Shown here in pieces: positions 1 to 11,272 of a DNA stretch of 64,000 nt. Where the stretch lies: positions 18,672,995 through 18,736,994 of the forward strand of contig CP141142.1 of assembly GCA_035235625.1 (NCBI GenBank). Direction: 5' to 3'. This stretch comes from Saururus chinensis. Taxonomy: Eukaryota; Streptophyta; Magnoliopsida; Piperales; Saururaceae. Position 1 is the stretch's first letter. Each line of letters starts with the position of its first letter. The position numbers were made by a program, and so were the translations under genes. The notes below the pieces were generated by a model that saw nothing but the letters and a program-made list of their open reading frames with translations, made no database searches and was not told the origin of the DNA.

Positions 1-1960
1 AGGGTCATGGTATGGGCGGACATTGGCTGGTGCTGCCCCTGGAATAATGGAAATCCGGTGGTCATGAGGCCGGATGGGAGGAAGCCCCTGCGGCTCTGCA
101 AACAAATCCTCATGTTCTGTCAGAAGCACCTGCAAATCAGATGGAATCCGATCCTGTGGGACGCCCATAATAGCCCGCTGCTGCAAAAGAAGTCCCTGAG
201 GGGTAAATCGGAAGAAGGAGCTCATGTCCTAGGCCGAAAGAAGAGTGCCAAGCCATGACCCCTCCAACCGAACCTGCTGGCCATGATGCTCGAATTCCAT
301 CACCATGTCCCAAAAATTCCATACCACATCACCCAATTCCTGCAGCCACTGTACTCCCAAGACAACATCCACCCCTTTTGTGGGCAACAAGAAAAGGTCA
401 GTAACAAATGTGTTACCCTGAATCGAAAGGGTAATATGAGCGCACACACCGGCACTCCGAAGATGCTTACCATCGCCAATCAACACATCAAATGGTTTCG
501 AGTCCGACACCAAACTCCCGAGGCGATGAGCTACCTTATCATTAATAAAATTATGAGTGGAACCACTGTCAATCAAGATAGCTACCTGTTCCCTCTTCAG
601 AAATCCTTGTACCTACATAGTGCACGGTGAAAGCACCTGAGAATGCATGAACTGAGATTTCAGGCAGCACGTCCTCTGATACCAAGGATTCAGTGTTGGC
701 CTTGCTGTCCATGTCGTCGTCTACCTCCTCCACGAGCAAGCTGTCCAACAGCACAGCGATGTCTGGGCACAAATTTTTCATCACAACGAAGCACAACCCC
801 TTGGCCCGGCGTTCATCCATCTGGGTGGGGGTGAGATGATGAACAATTGGAGTGGGTGCTGCGGCTGGTTGGCCAGTGGCCGGACTACTAGAAGAAGCCG
901 TCATAGGATTAGAGCTCAGTATAGACCAGGGTGGAGGTCCCAGGTGTCCGCCCCTGCATTGCCGGGTCAACTTTTCCTCCTCAATGCGGGCATAACGCAC
1001 CACATCCCGCATACTTGTGCAAGGGAAGTGGTGCATCTCCTCTGAAATTTCTGGTTTTAACCCCCGCTTGAACGTGCCCACCAGGGCGGCCATCGGCCAT
1101 TCAGGGAGCCTATTGGCGATCTTCATGAATTCTGTATAGTAGGCATGCACAGTAGTGGTCTGGTGTAGGGCGCACAACATCTCATTGAAGTCTTAAAATT
1201 CATTTGGGCCGAACTGAATGCAGAGCTCGTCAGAGAACGCTACCCAGGTAGGATAGCGCACTTCTTTCTCGAAGTTCTGAAACCAAACTGATGCATCGCC
1301 ATCCAAGTGAAAGGCCATGATGTGCAGATGCTCTGTCTCAGAGTGTGTTCCCTGATAGGAGAAGAACTTCTCCTCTTTGTACAGCCATTCCACCGGGTCA
1401 TCATCACCATTATAGTGGGGAAACTGTAAACGAGCAAGACGAGGTTCAGCCCCCCCTCAGGCCCTGTCGCGATGCTCTGGATACTCGTCCCACTCATCCT
1501 CTGCATCCGGGAACTAATTGTGGGGGTGCGGCATCATAGGGGCATTCTCTCGAACACTTGGTGTGCCTCGCATGTCCCAGGCCTAGCGTAGCCCCTCTGG
1601 CGCTAGAATGCTAGGGACAAATTGCACTGGGCCAGATAAGACTCGTGTGTCGACGCCCACGGGTGCCGGAGGGCAGGAAAAGGCTGGTCCAGCAGCCTGG
1701 GACGAGCCACCCTTCTCCAAGACAACAGGAGGCGGCCCTAGCAGGATGGGCATTGTGCGCCCCAGAGCTTCACCCTTGACCGTACTCGCCATATATGATG
1801 TCAGAACCTCCAGCATTGCCTTGATTTCGTCGAGTTTAATATCGCTAGCTGTTGTAGGAGAGTCGGCCTTCGAGCTGTCCATAGAAGCAGGCACTGACGC
1901 TGGAACCTCCTTCTCTGGCTGAACCTCAGGAACAACAGCAGATTGGTTACCTCGAGCCAT
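1..1960 (-). pseudogene. Ty3/gypsy chromovirus gag-protease remnant (5' part of a minus-strand element)
   Basis: Read leftward from an ATG at 1960, one frame encodes gag, with the capsid-like stretch 'DGDASVWFQNFEKE' near 1300 and a decayed zinc knuckle region near 770 ('RRAKGLCF' followed by lost Cys/His spacing). In-frame stops lie near 1583 and 1190. A one-base frameshift near 610 moves the reading to another frame, where the aspartic protease motif 'LIDSGSTHNF' appears at about 575. The protease body ('GVDVVLGVQWL') follows, and after another break near 230 comes the pre-RT linker ('PQDRIPSDL', 'PGAAPANVRPY') running off the window at position 1. The element is dead because of the stops and frameshifts. 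The protein order and the adjacent primer site and LTR make the Ty3/gypsy assignment firm; the exact chromovirus clade is inferred. Confidence 0.88.
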
Positions 1961-1976
1961 GTCCGGGAATTGTAAT

Positions 1977-1989
1977 GCTCTAATACCAA
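1977..1989 (-). other. Primer-binding site of the minus-strand chromovirus
   Basis: On the minus strand the sequence is TTGGTATTAGAGC. It resembles the initiator-methionine tRNA primer site used by many plant Ty3/gypsy elements (TGGTATCAGAGC), with one transition. It abuts the inner edge of the LTR at 1990 and lies just upstream of the gag ATG at 1960. Confidence 0.8.
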
Positions 1990-2370
1990 TGATGTGCCTA
2001 ATGTAGGCACAATCGATACCTAGGAGTACTATGCAGTGAAAGGGAAGAAGTAGAGAAGAAAGGGGAGAAACTAGAATTCAATACTTGCATAACCTCAAAA
2101 GAAAGGAGATCGCCCCATATAGGGGACGACTATTCCCCTAGGGAGTCGCACCAACCCAACCCAGGGTGGCCCACTTCCCTAGGGACGCATGCCAGTCAGT
2201 GGGTCGGCTAACCCGGGCCATTGACTGAAACAACCCAAAATACATCTAAATATCCATAATACTAACTATTACAATAGTAAATCGTCCAAGCAACTATGGA
2301 AATAATAAAGTAAGGCTAAGTACTAATCCTTCACTAACTAGTCGAGTATGTCTAGTCATCGTGCACAACA
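1990..2370 (-). repeat. 5' LTR of the minus-strand chromovirus
   Basis: On the minus strand this LTR starts TGTTGTGCAC and ends GGCACATCA directly before the primer site, about 381 bp. A TATA-like CCTATATGG lies near 2120. Its layout matches the LTR at 49239-49678 and the solo LTR at 14332-14644: same ends, a purine-rich stretch near the inner end, then CCCATATAGG or CCCTTTTATAGG. The outer edge at 2370 joins gag sequence of another element, so this one is a nested insertion. Confidence 0.8.
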
Positions 2371-5300
2371 GATACTCATGCATGCCAAAGCCATAAGCAT
2401 CGTGATGGTCATCATGCTAGGAACCACACTACCCATGTGCAGTCGAATGGCCAGAGCCAAATGGCCAATGTCACTTGCTACCTTTCCAAGCAGCAAGGGC
2501 ATTCATTATATGAGGGAGTGCCCCTATAACACTCAAAGTGGTGCACTGAGGCATCCACCAGTGCCACCTAATGCTGGTCCTAGGTAGCAGGGAGGACCAT
2601 AGGCGAGGCCCCAAGCTAGACCACCCACCGGGTAGAAGGATGATAAGGGGAAGAGGCCGGCTAATGAGGGGAAGGTGTATGCTATTCCAGCGCACGAGGT
2701 GGCCAACTCCTCATGCATAGTGGACGGTATGTTCGTCATTGCCTTTCACTATGCTAAGGGGTTATTTGATACCGGTTCTTCTAACTCATTCATCTCTTTG
2801 CATTTTGCTCGTGAACTTGATGTTGATCAAAAGTTGCTATCCATACCATTGTGTGTGTCTCCTCCTTTGTCTTCCCTTCAAGAGGAGGAATACCTTGAGA
2901 TGGTTTCTATATGGATTGATAGGCATGAGTTGCATGTTGATTTGATTATCTTGCCTATAATTGATTTTGATGTGATTTTAGGCATGGACATGATGTCTAT
3001 GTATCATGTACATGTGGATTGTTGGGGAAAGAAGGCGGTGTTCACTTTGTCAGATGTTGAGTCATTCATTTTCAGGTGTTAAGTATCCTAGTGGGAAATT
3101 CCTTGTGTCATCTTTTATGGTTAAGAGGTGGATCTATAACAGCTGTAAAGCATTCCTTACAAGCATCTTGGGGATGAATGCGACGTTGCCTTCTCTTAAG
3201 TCTGTGTGAGTTGTGTCAGAGTATGCATATGTCTTTCCTAGTGATTTATTGTGGTTGCCACCGGAGAGGGAGATCGAGTTTCATACCCATATTGCATGGC
3301 TCCAGTTGAGCTCACGAAACTCAAGTCTTAGCTACAATATTTGATGGATAAGGGTTATACTTGACCGAGTGCTTCTCCGTGGGGTGCACCGGTTCTCTTC
3401 ATGAGTAAGAAGGATTGTTCCCTCTGGCTATGTATTGATTATCAGATGTTGAATCAGGTAATCATTGAAAACAAATATCCTTTACCTCTTCTTGATGACT
3501 TGTTTGATCAATTGCAGCATGCCCAGGTATTCTCTAAGATTTGACTTGAGGACAAGCTATCATTAGTTTCGTATTTGTCATGATGATGTATCTAAGATAG
3601 CATTTTGGACTCGGTATGGACACTACAAGTTATTGGTGATGTCATTCATCCTAACTAATGTACTAGCATCATTCATGGACTTAATGAACAGAATCTTCAA
3701 GCCGTACTTGGATCGGTTCATGATTATCTTCGTGGATGATATTTTGATTTATTTGACTAGTACAGGGGAGCACGAGGAGTATCTAAGGATCATCTTGCAG
3801 ACTTTGCGTGATCACCAACTCATCACAAAGTTTGACAAGTGCGAGTTTTAGTTAGAGGAGGTGCATTTCCTTTGTCATGTCATCTCTAAGGATGGTGTGG
3901 CAATTTACCCTTCAAAAGTTGAAACCGTGTTGAGATGGGAGTGATTGAGGAGCGCATCTGAGGTTCGCAGCTTTTTAGGGCTCACGGGATATTACTGTCG
4001 GTTCATTGAGACTTCTCTAGTATTGCAAGCCCCATGACCAAACTGACAAGGAAGAATGAGCAGTTTGAGTGGAGTCAAGCATGTGAAGAAAGCTTCCAAG
4101 AGTTGAAAAGAGGTTAACTTCAGCTTCGGCTTTGACATTGCCTTCGAGTAGTGGTGGATATGTAGTCTATAGTAATGCTTCACTTCGTGGTATGGGATGT
4201 GTACACATACAGCATAGGAGAGTGGTAGCCTATGCATCTCGATAGATTAGAGTGTATGAGCGAAACTATCCCACTCATGACTTTGAGTTAGTGGCCGTGG
4301 TATTTGTATTGAAAATTTAGTAGCACTATCTCTTTGGTGAGAAGTTTGAGGTGTTCACTAATCACAAGAGCTTGAAGTACCTATTCACCCAAAGGGACTT
4401 GAATATGAGGTAAAGGAGATGGTTTGAATTTTTTAAGGACTATGACTTCGCTATCTCTTATCATCCCGGTAAAGCTAACATGGCGGTGGATGCCTTCAGT
4501 AGAAAATTAGCCACTTCAGTAGCTTGTGTGTGTGTCCAATAATGGCTCTTGCATGAAGAAGCCATTGAGCTTAAGCTAAAGTTAGCTATAGAGGATACTT
4601 GTAGTTGGTTCGCCAACCTTTCCATAAGCTCTAGATTGGTTGATGATATGGTTGAAGCTCAAAAAAGGGATGAGGAGACTCAAGCCTTTAAGGCTAAGTT
4701 TGAGGGAGAAGACAGTGATGGACTTTGAGGAGAGGTCCGATGGGAGTTTGACTCATAGAGGCCGGTTGTGTGTGACAAACTCCTTGGCGCTTAAGGAGAG
4801 TATCTTGTCAGAGGCACACCACTCTAGGTTCTCCATCCATCCAGGGGTAACCAAGATATATCTGATATGAAGAAGACTTTTTGGTGGAGTGGTATGAAGA
4901 GGGACATTGCTTCTTTTGTGTCCAAGTGCCTTATTTGACAATAAGATAAGGAGGAGCATCGTCATCCAAGTGGTTTGCTATAACCCCTTCCTATCCCGGA
5001 GTGGAAGTGGGGGAATGTGGCTATGGACTTTGTTTTGGGACTTCCTACATTGTCAAGCAGTAATGATGTGGTGTGGGTCGTCGTTGATCAACTCACCAAG
5101 TCCGTTCACTTTCTTGTGATAAGGATGACTACTTCCCTTGATGTGCTGGCTGCCCTGTATGTGAAGGAGGTTGTGAAGTTGTATGGTGTTTCGGTATCTA
5201 TTGTTTCTAACCGTAATTCTCGCTTCACCTTTTGATTTTGGCAAAGTTTTCAGATAGCCTTGGGTACATCGTTGCATCTTAGCTCAGCCTACCATCCCCA

Positions 5301-6066
5301 AATTGATGGGCAATCCGAGAGAACTATCCAAACACTTGACGGCATGCTTCGGGCGTTCATCCTTGAGTGGAAAGGTAGATGGGAGCAGCTCCTACCTTTG
5401 GTGGAGTTTGCTTATAATAATAGTTATTAGGCGATCGTTAAGATGGCACCTTTTCAGGCACTTTATGGGAGTCCGTGTTGATCTCCCCTATGTTGGAGTG
5501 AGGTCGGGGAACATCTCCTTACCGGTCCTGATCTTGTGCAACAATCGGTGGAGAATAGCTTACTTATTTGGGAGAGGTTGTAAATGGTGTAGAGTTGGCA
5601 AAAGAGCTATGTTGACAAATGATGACGAAGCTTGGAGTTTAATGTGGGTGATCATGTATTTATTAAAATACCTATGTCCCGTGGCATTGTTCGATTTGGT
5701 CAAAGGGGTAAATTGTCTCCTAGATTCATCGGTCCATTCAAGATCTTGGAGCGCATTGGCCCCATTGCCTATCGGGTGGCTCTACCTCAGCTTGAGAACA
5801 TTCATAATATGTTCCACGTGTCACTTCTCCAGAAGTACAAGCCCGATTCATCTCTCACATATTGGATTTTGAGCCATTGAGTTGTAGGAAGACCTTTATT
5901 TTCTAGAATCACCGGTTCATAACTTTGATAAAAGGAAAAGACTCTCTGACATAAGGTGATTTCATTGGTGAAGGTTCTATGGCGCAATCATGAAGTGGAT
6001 GAAGCCACTCGGGAGCGGGATGTTGAAGTAAGAGAGAAGTACCCATACCTTTTTACCACCGATTGT
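2371..6066 (+). pseudogene. Decayed Tekay-like Ty3/gypsy gag(C-end)-pol
   Basis: The plus strand carries a broken gag end with a zinc knuckle remnant ('HYMRECP' near 2510), protease ('LFDTGSSNSF' near 2765 and '[11 protein letters not shown]' near 2970), reverse transcriptase ('FVDDILIYL' near 3735), RNase H, integrase ('PQIDGQSERT'-like near 5305) and a chromodomain-like tail near 5970-6060. Many stops and frameshifts interrupt it. It aligns domain by domain with the young element at 23167-26697, so it is an older relative. Its 5' end is cut at 2371 by the minus-strand insertion. A purine-rich tract (AAAGGAGGGAAGGA, 6094-6107) leads into an LTR at 6108. Confidence 0.9.
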
Positions 6067-6107
6067 TAATAAATTTTGGGGACCAAAATTCCTAAAGGAG
6101 GGAAGGA

Positions 6108-7200
6108 TGTAAGATCCCTAAATCCTAAACCAGTTTATTTAATTTGTTTTGTTAATATTATGTGGTTTAGTGTTAAATTTGGCTGGTTTTGACTTGTTTT
6201 AGGATTTAATGCAGTTAACTATTGTTTTAATCAGCAATTTCTTCATTTCGATGGTTTTTATATTAAAATAAGTCAATTTAATTTTTTCTAGAGTTTTAAA
6301 AAAAATTTACTATGTTTTTGAAAAAAGTTAGGTGGCGGGTCCTGCCATGGGCCGTATGTTTGTAAATTGGGATGACAGATCCCACAATACCCTAAAAACA
6401 TCTTATTTCAATAATTAAGTGTTTCAAAATTTTTAAATTTCGTTTTGAACTCAAAATAAACAAATTACCCATTTTTAGTGTTAAATTCTATTTGTACCCC
6501 AAAATCCTATTTGGTAAACCCCTTGACCTACTATAAATAGAAAGGTAGAGCCTCTTTCCCATTTTGGATGGGCTAGAATCAAGGGGTTAAGAGGCCCTAA
6601 TCTCCATTCCATAAGAGGAAAGCTCGATTAAGGTAAGTTCAGCTTTATTTCTTCATTAATCACCTAGGGTTTTGTCTAACCTTTTTTAATCTCATCTCTA
6701 CCTAAGCTAAATCTAGATTTTTACCACTAAAGTTTTTTATTTTAACCTCCATTTCAAGCCTGTAATGAGAGATTTTCGTTTTGGAACTAAACAAGCACTA
6801 GATCTACTAATTTTCAAGTGATATAGATAATGTGGGTAGGGATTTCAAGAGGTTGGAGCGTAGATTTTGGAGCAAGAAACTTACTGGAGGTAAGGATTTC
6901 CTTCCAAAATAGATCTGTGTTTACATATTTGAAGTTTGTGATGATTTATGTGGGTTGTGCATGAAGTTGAGCTTTAATGGTGGTTTATGAAAAGCTTATT
7001 CTTTCTTGCGATTTTTTCGTGTTTTGGTTGATAAATTATTAGATTTACCATTTTCTAAGCTTAGATTTCATTATGGTGATGTTTGGCAGAGAGATTTGAA
7101 GGTTTAAGACGGATATGTATATTTTCGATTTTGAGTTCAAAAGGAAGAAAACGAACCAAAACTGTAGTTTTGGCTTTTGAATGGCCTTGACAATGAGAAA
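6108..7200 (+). repeat. First ~1.1 kb of a Tekay-like LTR, plus orientation
   Basis: It starts TGTAAGATCCC right after the polypurine tract, matching the family start TGTAAGGACCC at 19616. TATAAATA at 6532-6539 corresponds to TATAAAAG in the young copies. Two splice-donor-like sites follow, ATTAAG/GTAAGT near 6632 and GGAG/GTAAGG near 6899. Similarity to the plus-strand LTR ends near 7200, just before the point where the young LTR has its GATCGATCGG cluster. The exact breakpoint is uncertain by some tens of bases. Confidence 0.75.
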
Positions 7201-10142
7201 ATCGGAAAATAAAATATCATTTGGATGCAACGAAGGCTAATCCCACGTGTGCCCATGTCGTCCCTTATATGGGGAGTCTTGCTCGCATGCACATCACACC
7301 ATGCAGCCCCAAAACAAATCACAGAATGAGGGGTGAGTACGAAACTCAGTATTGGTTTGAAGATAACATTAATCAGAAAATTATCACGGCACAACAACAT
7401 AGCAATTAAGATCCATAAATAACATGACATTCTCCTTTTCTGATCATCCACTTACTCAACCCCTACTTATTCATAAGTGCAAGCATACATATAACATATA
7501 TAGCAAAGTCAGGGCATAAGTGAATATAATATGACCTATCATACATCCTACATAACTAATGATTCTCACCTAATCACAATCATGCATAATAGCATGCATA
7601 ATCCGCATGAGAAGTGTCTCTAACACTTTCTGATCATGCATTCATACCACATAAACCTGCATGAATAGTGACTCCATCACACAATTCAAATTATGCATAA
7701 ACAATTCTCATCCATTCCATAGCTCATTCACCATGTATATAACAAATGTGTCAAATACATGATACTGAATCATGCATAATAAATCTTATCCACATGTGTC
7801 ACATTATCCCTACACAACCTATGCAATTCCGTGACATAATATAACCTCATACGCATGCATCATCAATAAATAGTAAATGCCTCCATCAAGAAGTGAATAC
7901 AATCATTACCACACATGTTGGACATAGTCAAGCCCACACAGGTGGGACATAGTCCAATTTTCACACAAGAAATATAAAGGTTGGGGTAGTCGACCCCTAA
8001 GTTCAAATCTCACATAGAGAACCTAAAGTAGGTGTGTGTGCCTGGAACATCTTCTGCGGTGGGAAGAGTACAAATTCCCACATAGGGAACCTAGAACATG
8101 TGGTAGCCGGTGCACGAAGGCATGCCACTTAAGATTCTCAAGTCGACTCAACCCAGGGAGTATACATGTTCCACATAGGAAATCAAATCAAAATCATGTC
8201 CTTTTGTACCAACCAAGTTTCGATTAAGCCAACGATCAATTAATGTAGCACACAATCTCACACCATTACATTCAATCGATCAACCACACCTCGATAAAGT
8301 TTTATTCAAGAAATCTGTTTTATGATACATGCAACATGAAACATACGTTAGCAATCTCTATGTAAATTCTAACACATGGAATGTGCTCCCATAAGCCCCC
8401 ACATGCATCGTATTCAAGTCATAAACAACCATGATTTCATAATTAATTCCTCCGCATATGTGTGTTTAAGATAAAATATGAATTCCTAAGAATATGACCA
8501 TGCTTTGACAATAGCTTACAAGGCACTATGTACATGCTTTTTTAACACCTAATCATAGATCTAAACTGAAATCATGAGTGAAAACCACTGGGAACCTTCA
8601 TTCAAATCAAGTGAAATCTCATGCTCAATTCATATAAGCATATTCATACAACACTTGAAGCTAGACATGACATAATCATTCACCCATAATTTGATCACAT
8701 TATAAGTAGACACCATTCTCAAGCTATAACCTTCTTGGAAACATGCTTAAAACACAAGAAATCATTCAATCATGGTTTCAAGTTAACAAATCTAACATGT
8801 TTAACCAACCTAATATAATTCCACATCACTAGTATACCCTTCCAGTAGCTTATTTTAACTCAAATAAACCAACATAAACATGAGAAATAATCTTTGGGAG
8901 TAGAAATATCAAAATAAATAAAGGAATTAAAATGCCCAAAATTTTTTGTACTACTGATAGATCGGCCTACAAGGGCGATCGATCGGATGGCCTTCAAATT
9001 GGCCTGCAATGCTGTTTGGCTAATCAATGAACCAGTAAGGGCGATCGATCACCATAACAGCAAATCTAGTTCGTCTTCTCCATTTTGAAAGCTAAACCAA
9101 ACCTCCATCAATCTAACTTAATACATCAAATCCAAGCTCCAAACTCCATCATAATCAAATCAATGCTTCTAGAACATTACATCTAATTATTATTAAGCAA
9201 AGCCCTAAGAAAATAACACCTAAAATTATGCTTTTATCAAACCACCATTAAAGCTCATAATCATGGAACCCATTTCAAAAACACCTCAAAGCTTAGATCT
9301 AAAATCACAGTAAATTTAAGACTCAAAACCCTTACCTTCCAGCAACTTCGTGGTTCAAAATAGTTCCTTAATCTCCTTCAAAACCTACCCAAAATATGAT
9401 TTTTATTAATACCTTCATAAATTCAATATAGAACATCTAAACCTCTTGAAAAATCTTAGATCTAGGGTTCAAGAAACTCAAAAACGAAATTCCCAATATT
9501 AGGGTTTGAAATAATATTTCAAATCAGTAGTTTTATGCTTTGAAATTGAGATTAAACCATAGGAGAAGAAGAGGTTTGAAAAGATTTAAGAAAACCTTAA
9601 AGTATTAAGGGAAAACAATTAAGCAAATCAAACCTTAGTCTCCTTCTCCTTAGGCAAATGGAGGATTCGGCCTCCTAACTCGAGGTCTTAGCCCTTTACC
9701 AAATGGTAAAGTGGCTATGCCTTTCCTTATATAGTAAATGGGTTAGACCGAATCAAATAATGAGGTACAAATAGAAATTTTAGCTAAAAATAGATAATTT
9801 AGTTATTTAATCCCAAATTAAAATCTAAAAATTTATAAAATAATTTTTTAAGGTCTTAGTTTAACGTTAGGGACATTTTGGGTTAGAAATTCTAATTTTG
9901 GTCGTGGGGCCCACGGTGGGTCTAGCCAAAACCTAATTTTTGGAAAAATAATAAAAATTCAATAAAAATTCCAAATGACTTAAAATAACTTAAAAACCAT
10001 AAATGTGAAGAAAGGATTCGGTTAAAACTTTTGTTACGTACTTAAATTTCAAAAATCATCAAATTGATTAGAATTAAAATTAAACCCCACAAAAGCAAAT
10101 AAATAAAATAAAATAAACCGGTTCAAGTTTAGGAATCTTACA
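7201..10142 (-). repeat. Tekay-like LTR segment in inverted orientation
   Basis: On the minus strand this starts TGTAAGATTCC at 10142 and then shows the family landmarks in order: TATATAAGG near 9729, GGAAG/GTAAGG near 9336, GATCGATCGG motifs near 9045 and 8980, hairpins at 8169-8181, 8075-8089 and 8009-8021, and the conserved GCAGCCCCAAAAC (plus strand) near 7300. It covers roughly the first 2.95 kb of an LTR. Its inner break coincides in LTR coordinates with the start of the plus-strand piece at 10143. Confidence 0.75.
8009..8181 (-). repeat. Diverged hairpin group with TATGT loops
   Basis: Three short inverted repeats read on the minus strand as TCTC-TATGT-GAGA (8009-8021), TTCCC-TATGT-GGGAA (8075-8089) and TTCC-TATGT-GGAA (8169-8181). 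They correspond in position and design to the TGTGT-loop hairpins of the young LTRs. The stems differ from those but remain self-complementary. Confidence 0.7.
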
Positions 10143-10569
10143 ATTAGGTCCCTATTTATGAGGTACATGTGGATGATGGTTGGGAGTAGGTATGGGAGCC
10201 TAGAGATCTTACTATATTTACTTGTTTATTCTTCTGGCTTGTTTGAACTTGATGTTTGGTTCACTTTGTCTCATACTTTATTAGCCATTGTGGCTTTAGA
10301 CTTATTTCAGAGGTTTGACTTGAACCACGTTGACGGCTCAGTGTTGTAAGATTGTGGGTTGAGACATGAGGACTAATTCAAATGTGATGTCCTTTATATT
10401 TTTACTTATTTTCTCTTGCACAAAGATAAAGCGGTGTGTTACTCCGTGCGAGTTTTACCCATTAGAGGGGTCAAGTCTTCTGCAAGTGTTTACTTAGTCA
10501 TCCCCGTGCTCTTCGACCATCCCTTGGACCGGTTTCGGCTCTGTTCGGTTGGGTGATTGGGACACGACA
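10143..10569 (+). repeat. Terminal ~430 bp of a Tekay-like LTR, plus orientation
   Basis: It matches the end of the young LTR (about 22590-23006): a GTGTGTTACTCCGTGCGAG segment, AAGTCTTCTGC, CATCCCTTGGACCGG and a terminal GGGACACGACA ending at 10569, against GGGGCGTGACA. It therefore closes the LTR begun at 6108, after the inverted segment. Confidence 0.7.
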
Positions 10570-11272
10570 GTCTGCACCACTAATGTTCCCTCTTCCATCA
10601 AATCTAGACCATTTGTGCAAAAAGGATGAACTCTGGTAGTAGTGATTGCCGGTCTTCGCCGGACACTGGGATGAGAGGACAGGGGCTGATGACAGGTGGC
10701 ACAATGACTGACTGTCCAGTGACTGTTTGGCAAGCATATGGAAGATCATCTGTCCAAATTCACCCATTTGATTTTTATAAAATTACATTAGCAGTAATAG
10801 CAAAAATCACTAATCATACTAATTACATTCAGATTTGATTGACAAAACCTCCACTAATTGTGACTTGAAGACTAAGATAGCGATCCTACCTTAATTACCG
10901 ATTTGTCATTGATTCACCACCACCAGAGCTTTGCCATTGACCACCTTCTTTCTCCCAATGTCTTCTAGGTTTTCAAAGCACAATTAGGGCTAGAATTAAG
11001 CAAATACTCATATTTATCGAGGGGGAATTAGGGCTTAATTAAATAAGAATAAAACCAAGTAGGATAGATATTCATAGGTGGCTTAGACTTTCCTAAATTA
11101 AGGGGTTCGTCCACCACCTAAGTGGCCCTGCAGTGGTCCCTATAGATCTTTCTGTATAGCCCAAAACTGCTCTATATACCCTAATTCTGTAATTTACCCA
11201 AAAAATTCAAACATAATTAGGAAAAACCAGGAAAAATTCTAGAAAAATACATAAAATTTCTTGGGCATTACA
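10570..11272 (-). repeat. LTR-like fragment of another element
   Basis: On the minus strand the segment begins TGTAATGCCCAAG at 11272, a start typical of plant Ty3/gypsy LTRs. It continues with a donor-like AATTAAG/GTAGGA near 10890, as in the other LTR leaders here. It is cut at 10569 by the end of the rearranged LTR, so the latter probably inserted into it. No convincing polypurine tract or TSD was found; the call rests on the start motif and general layout. Confidence 0.4.
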
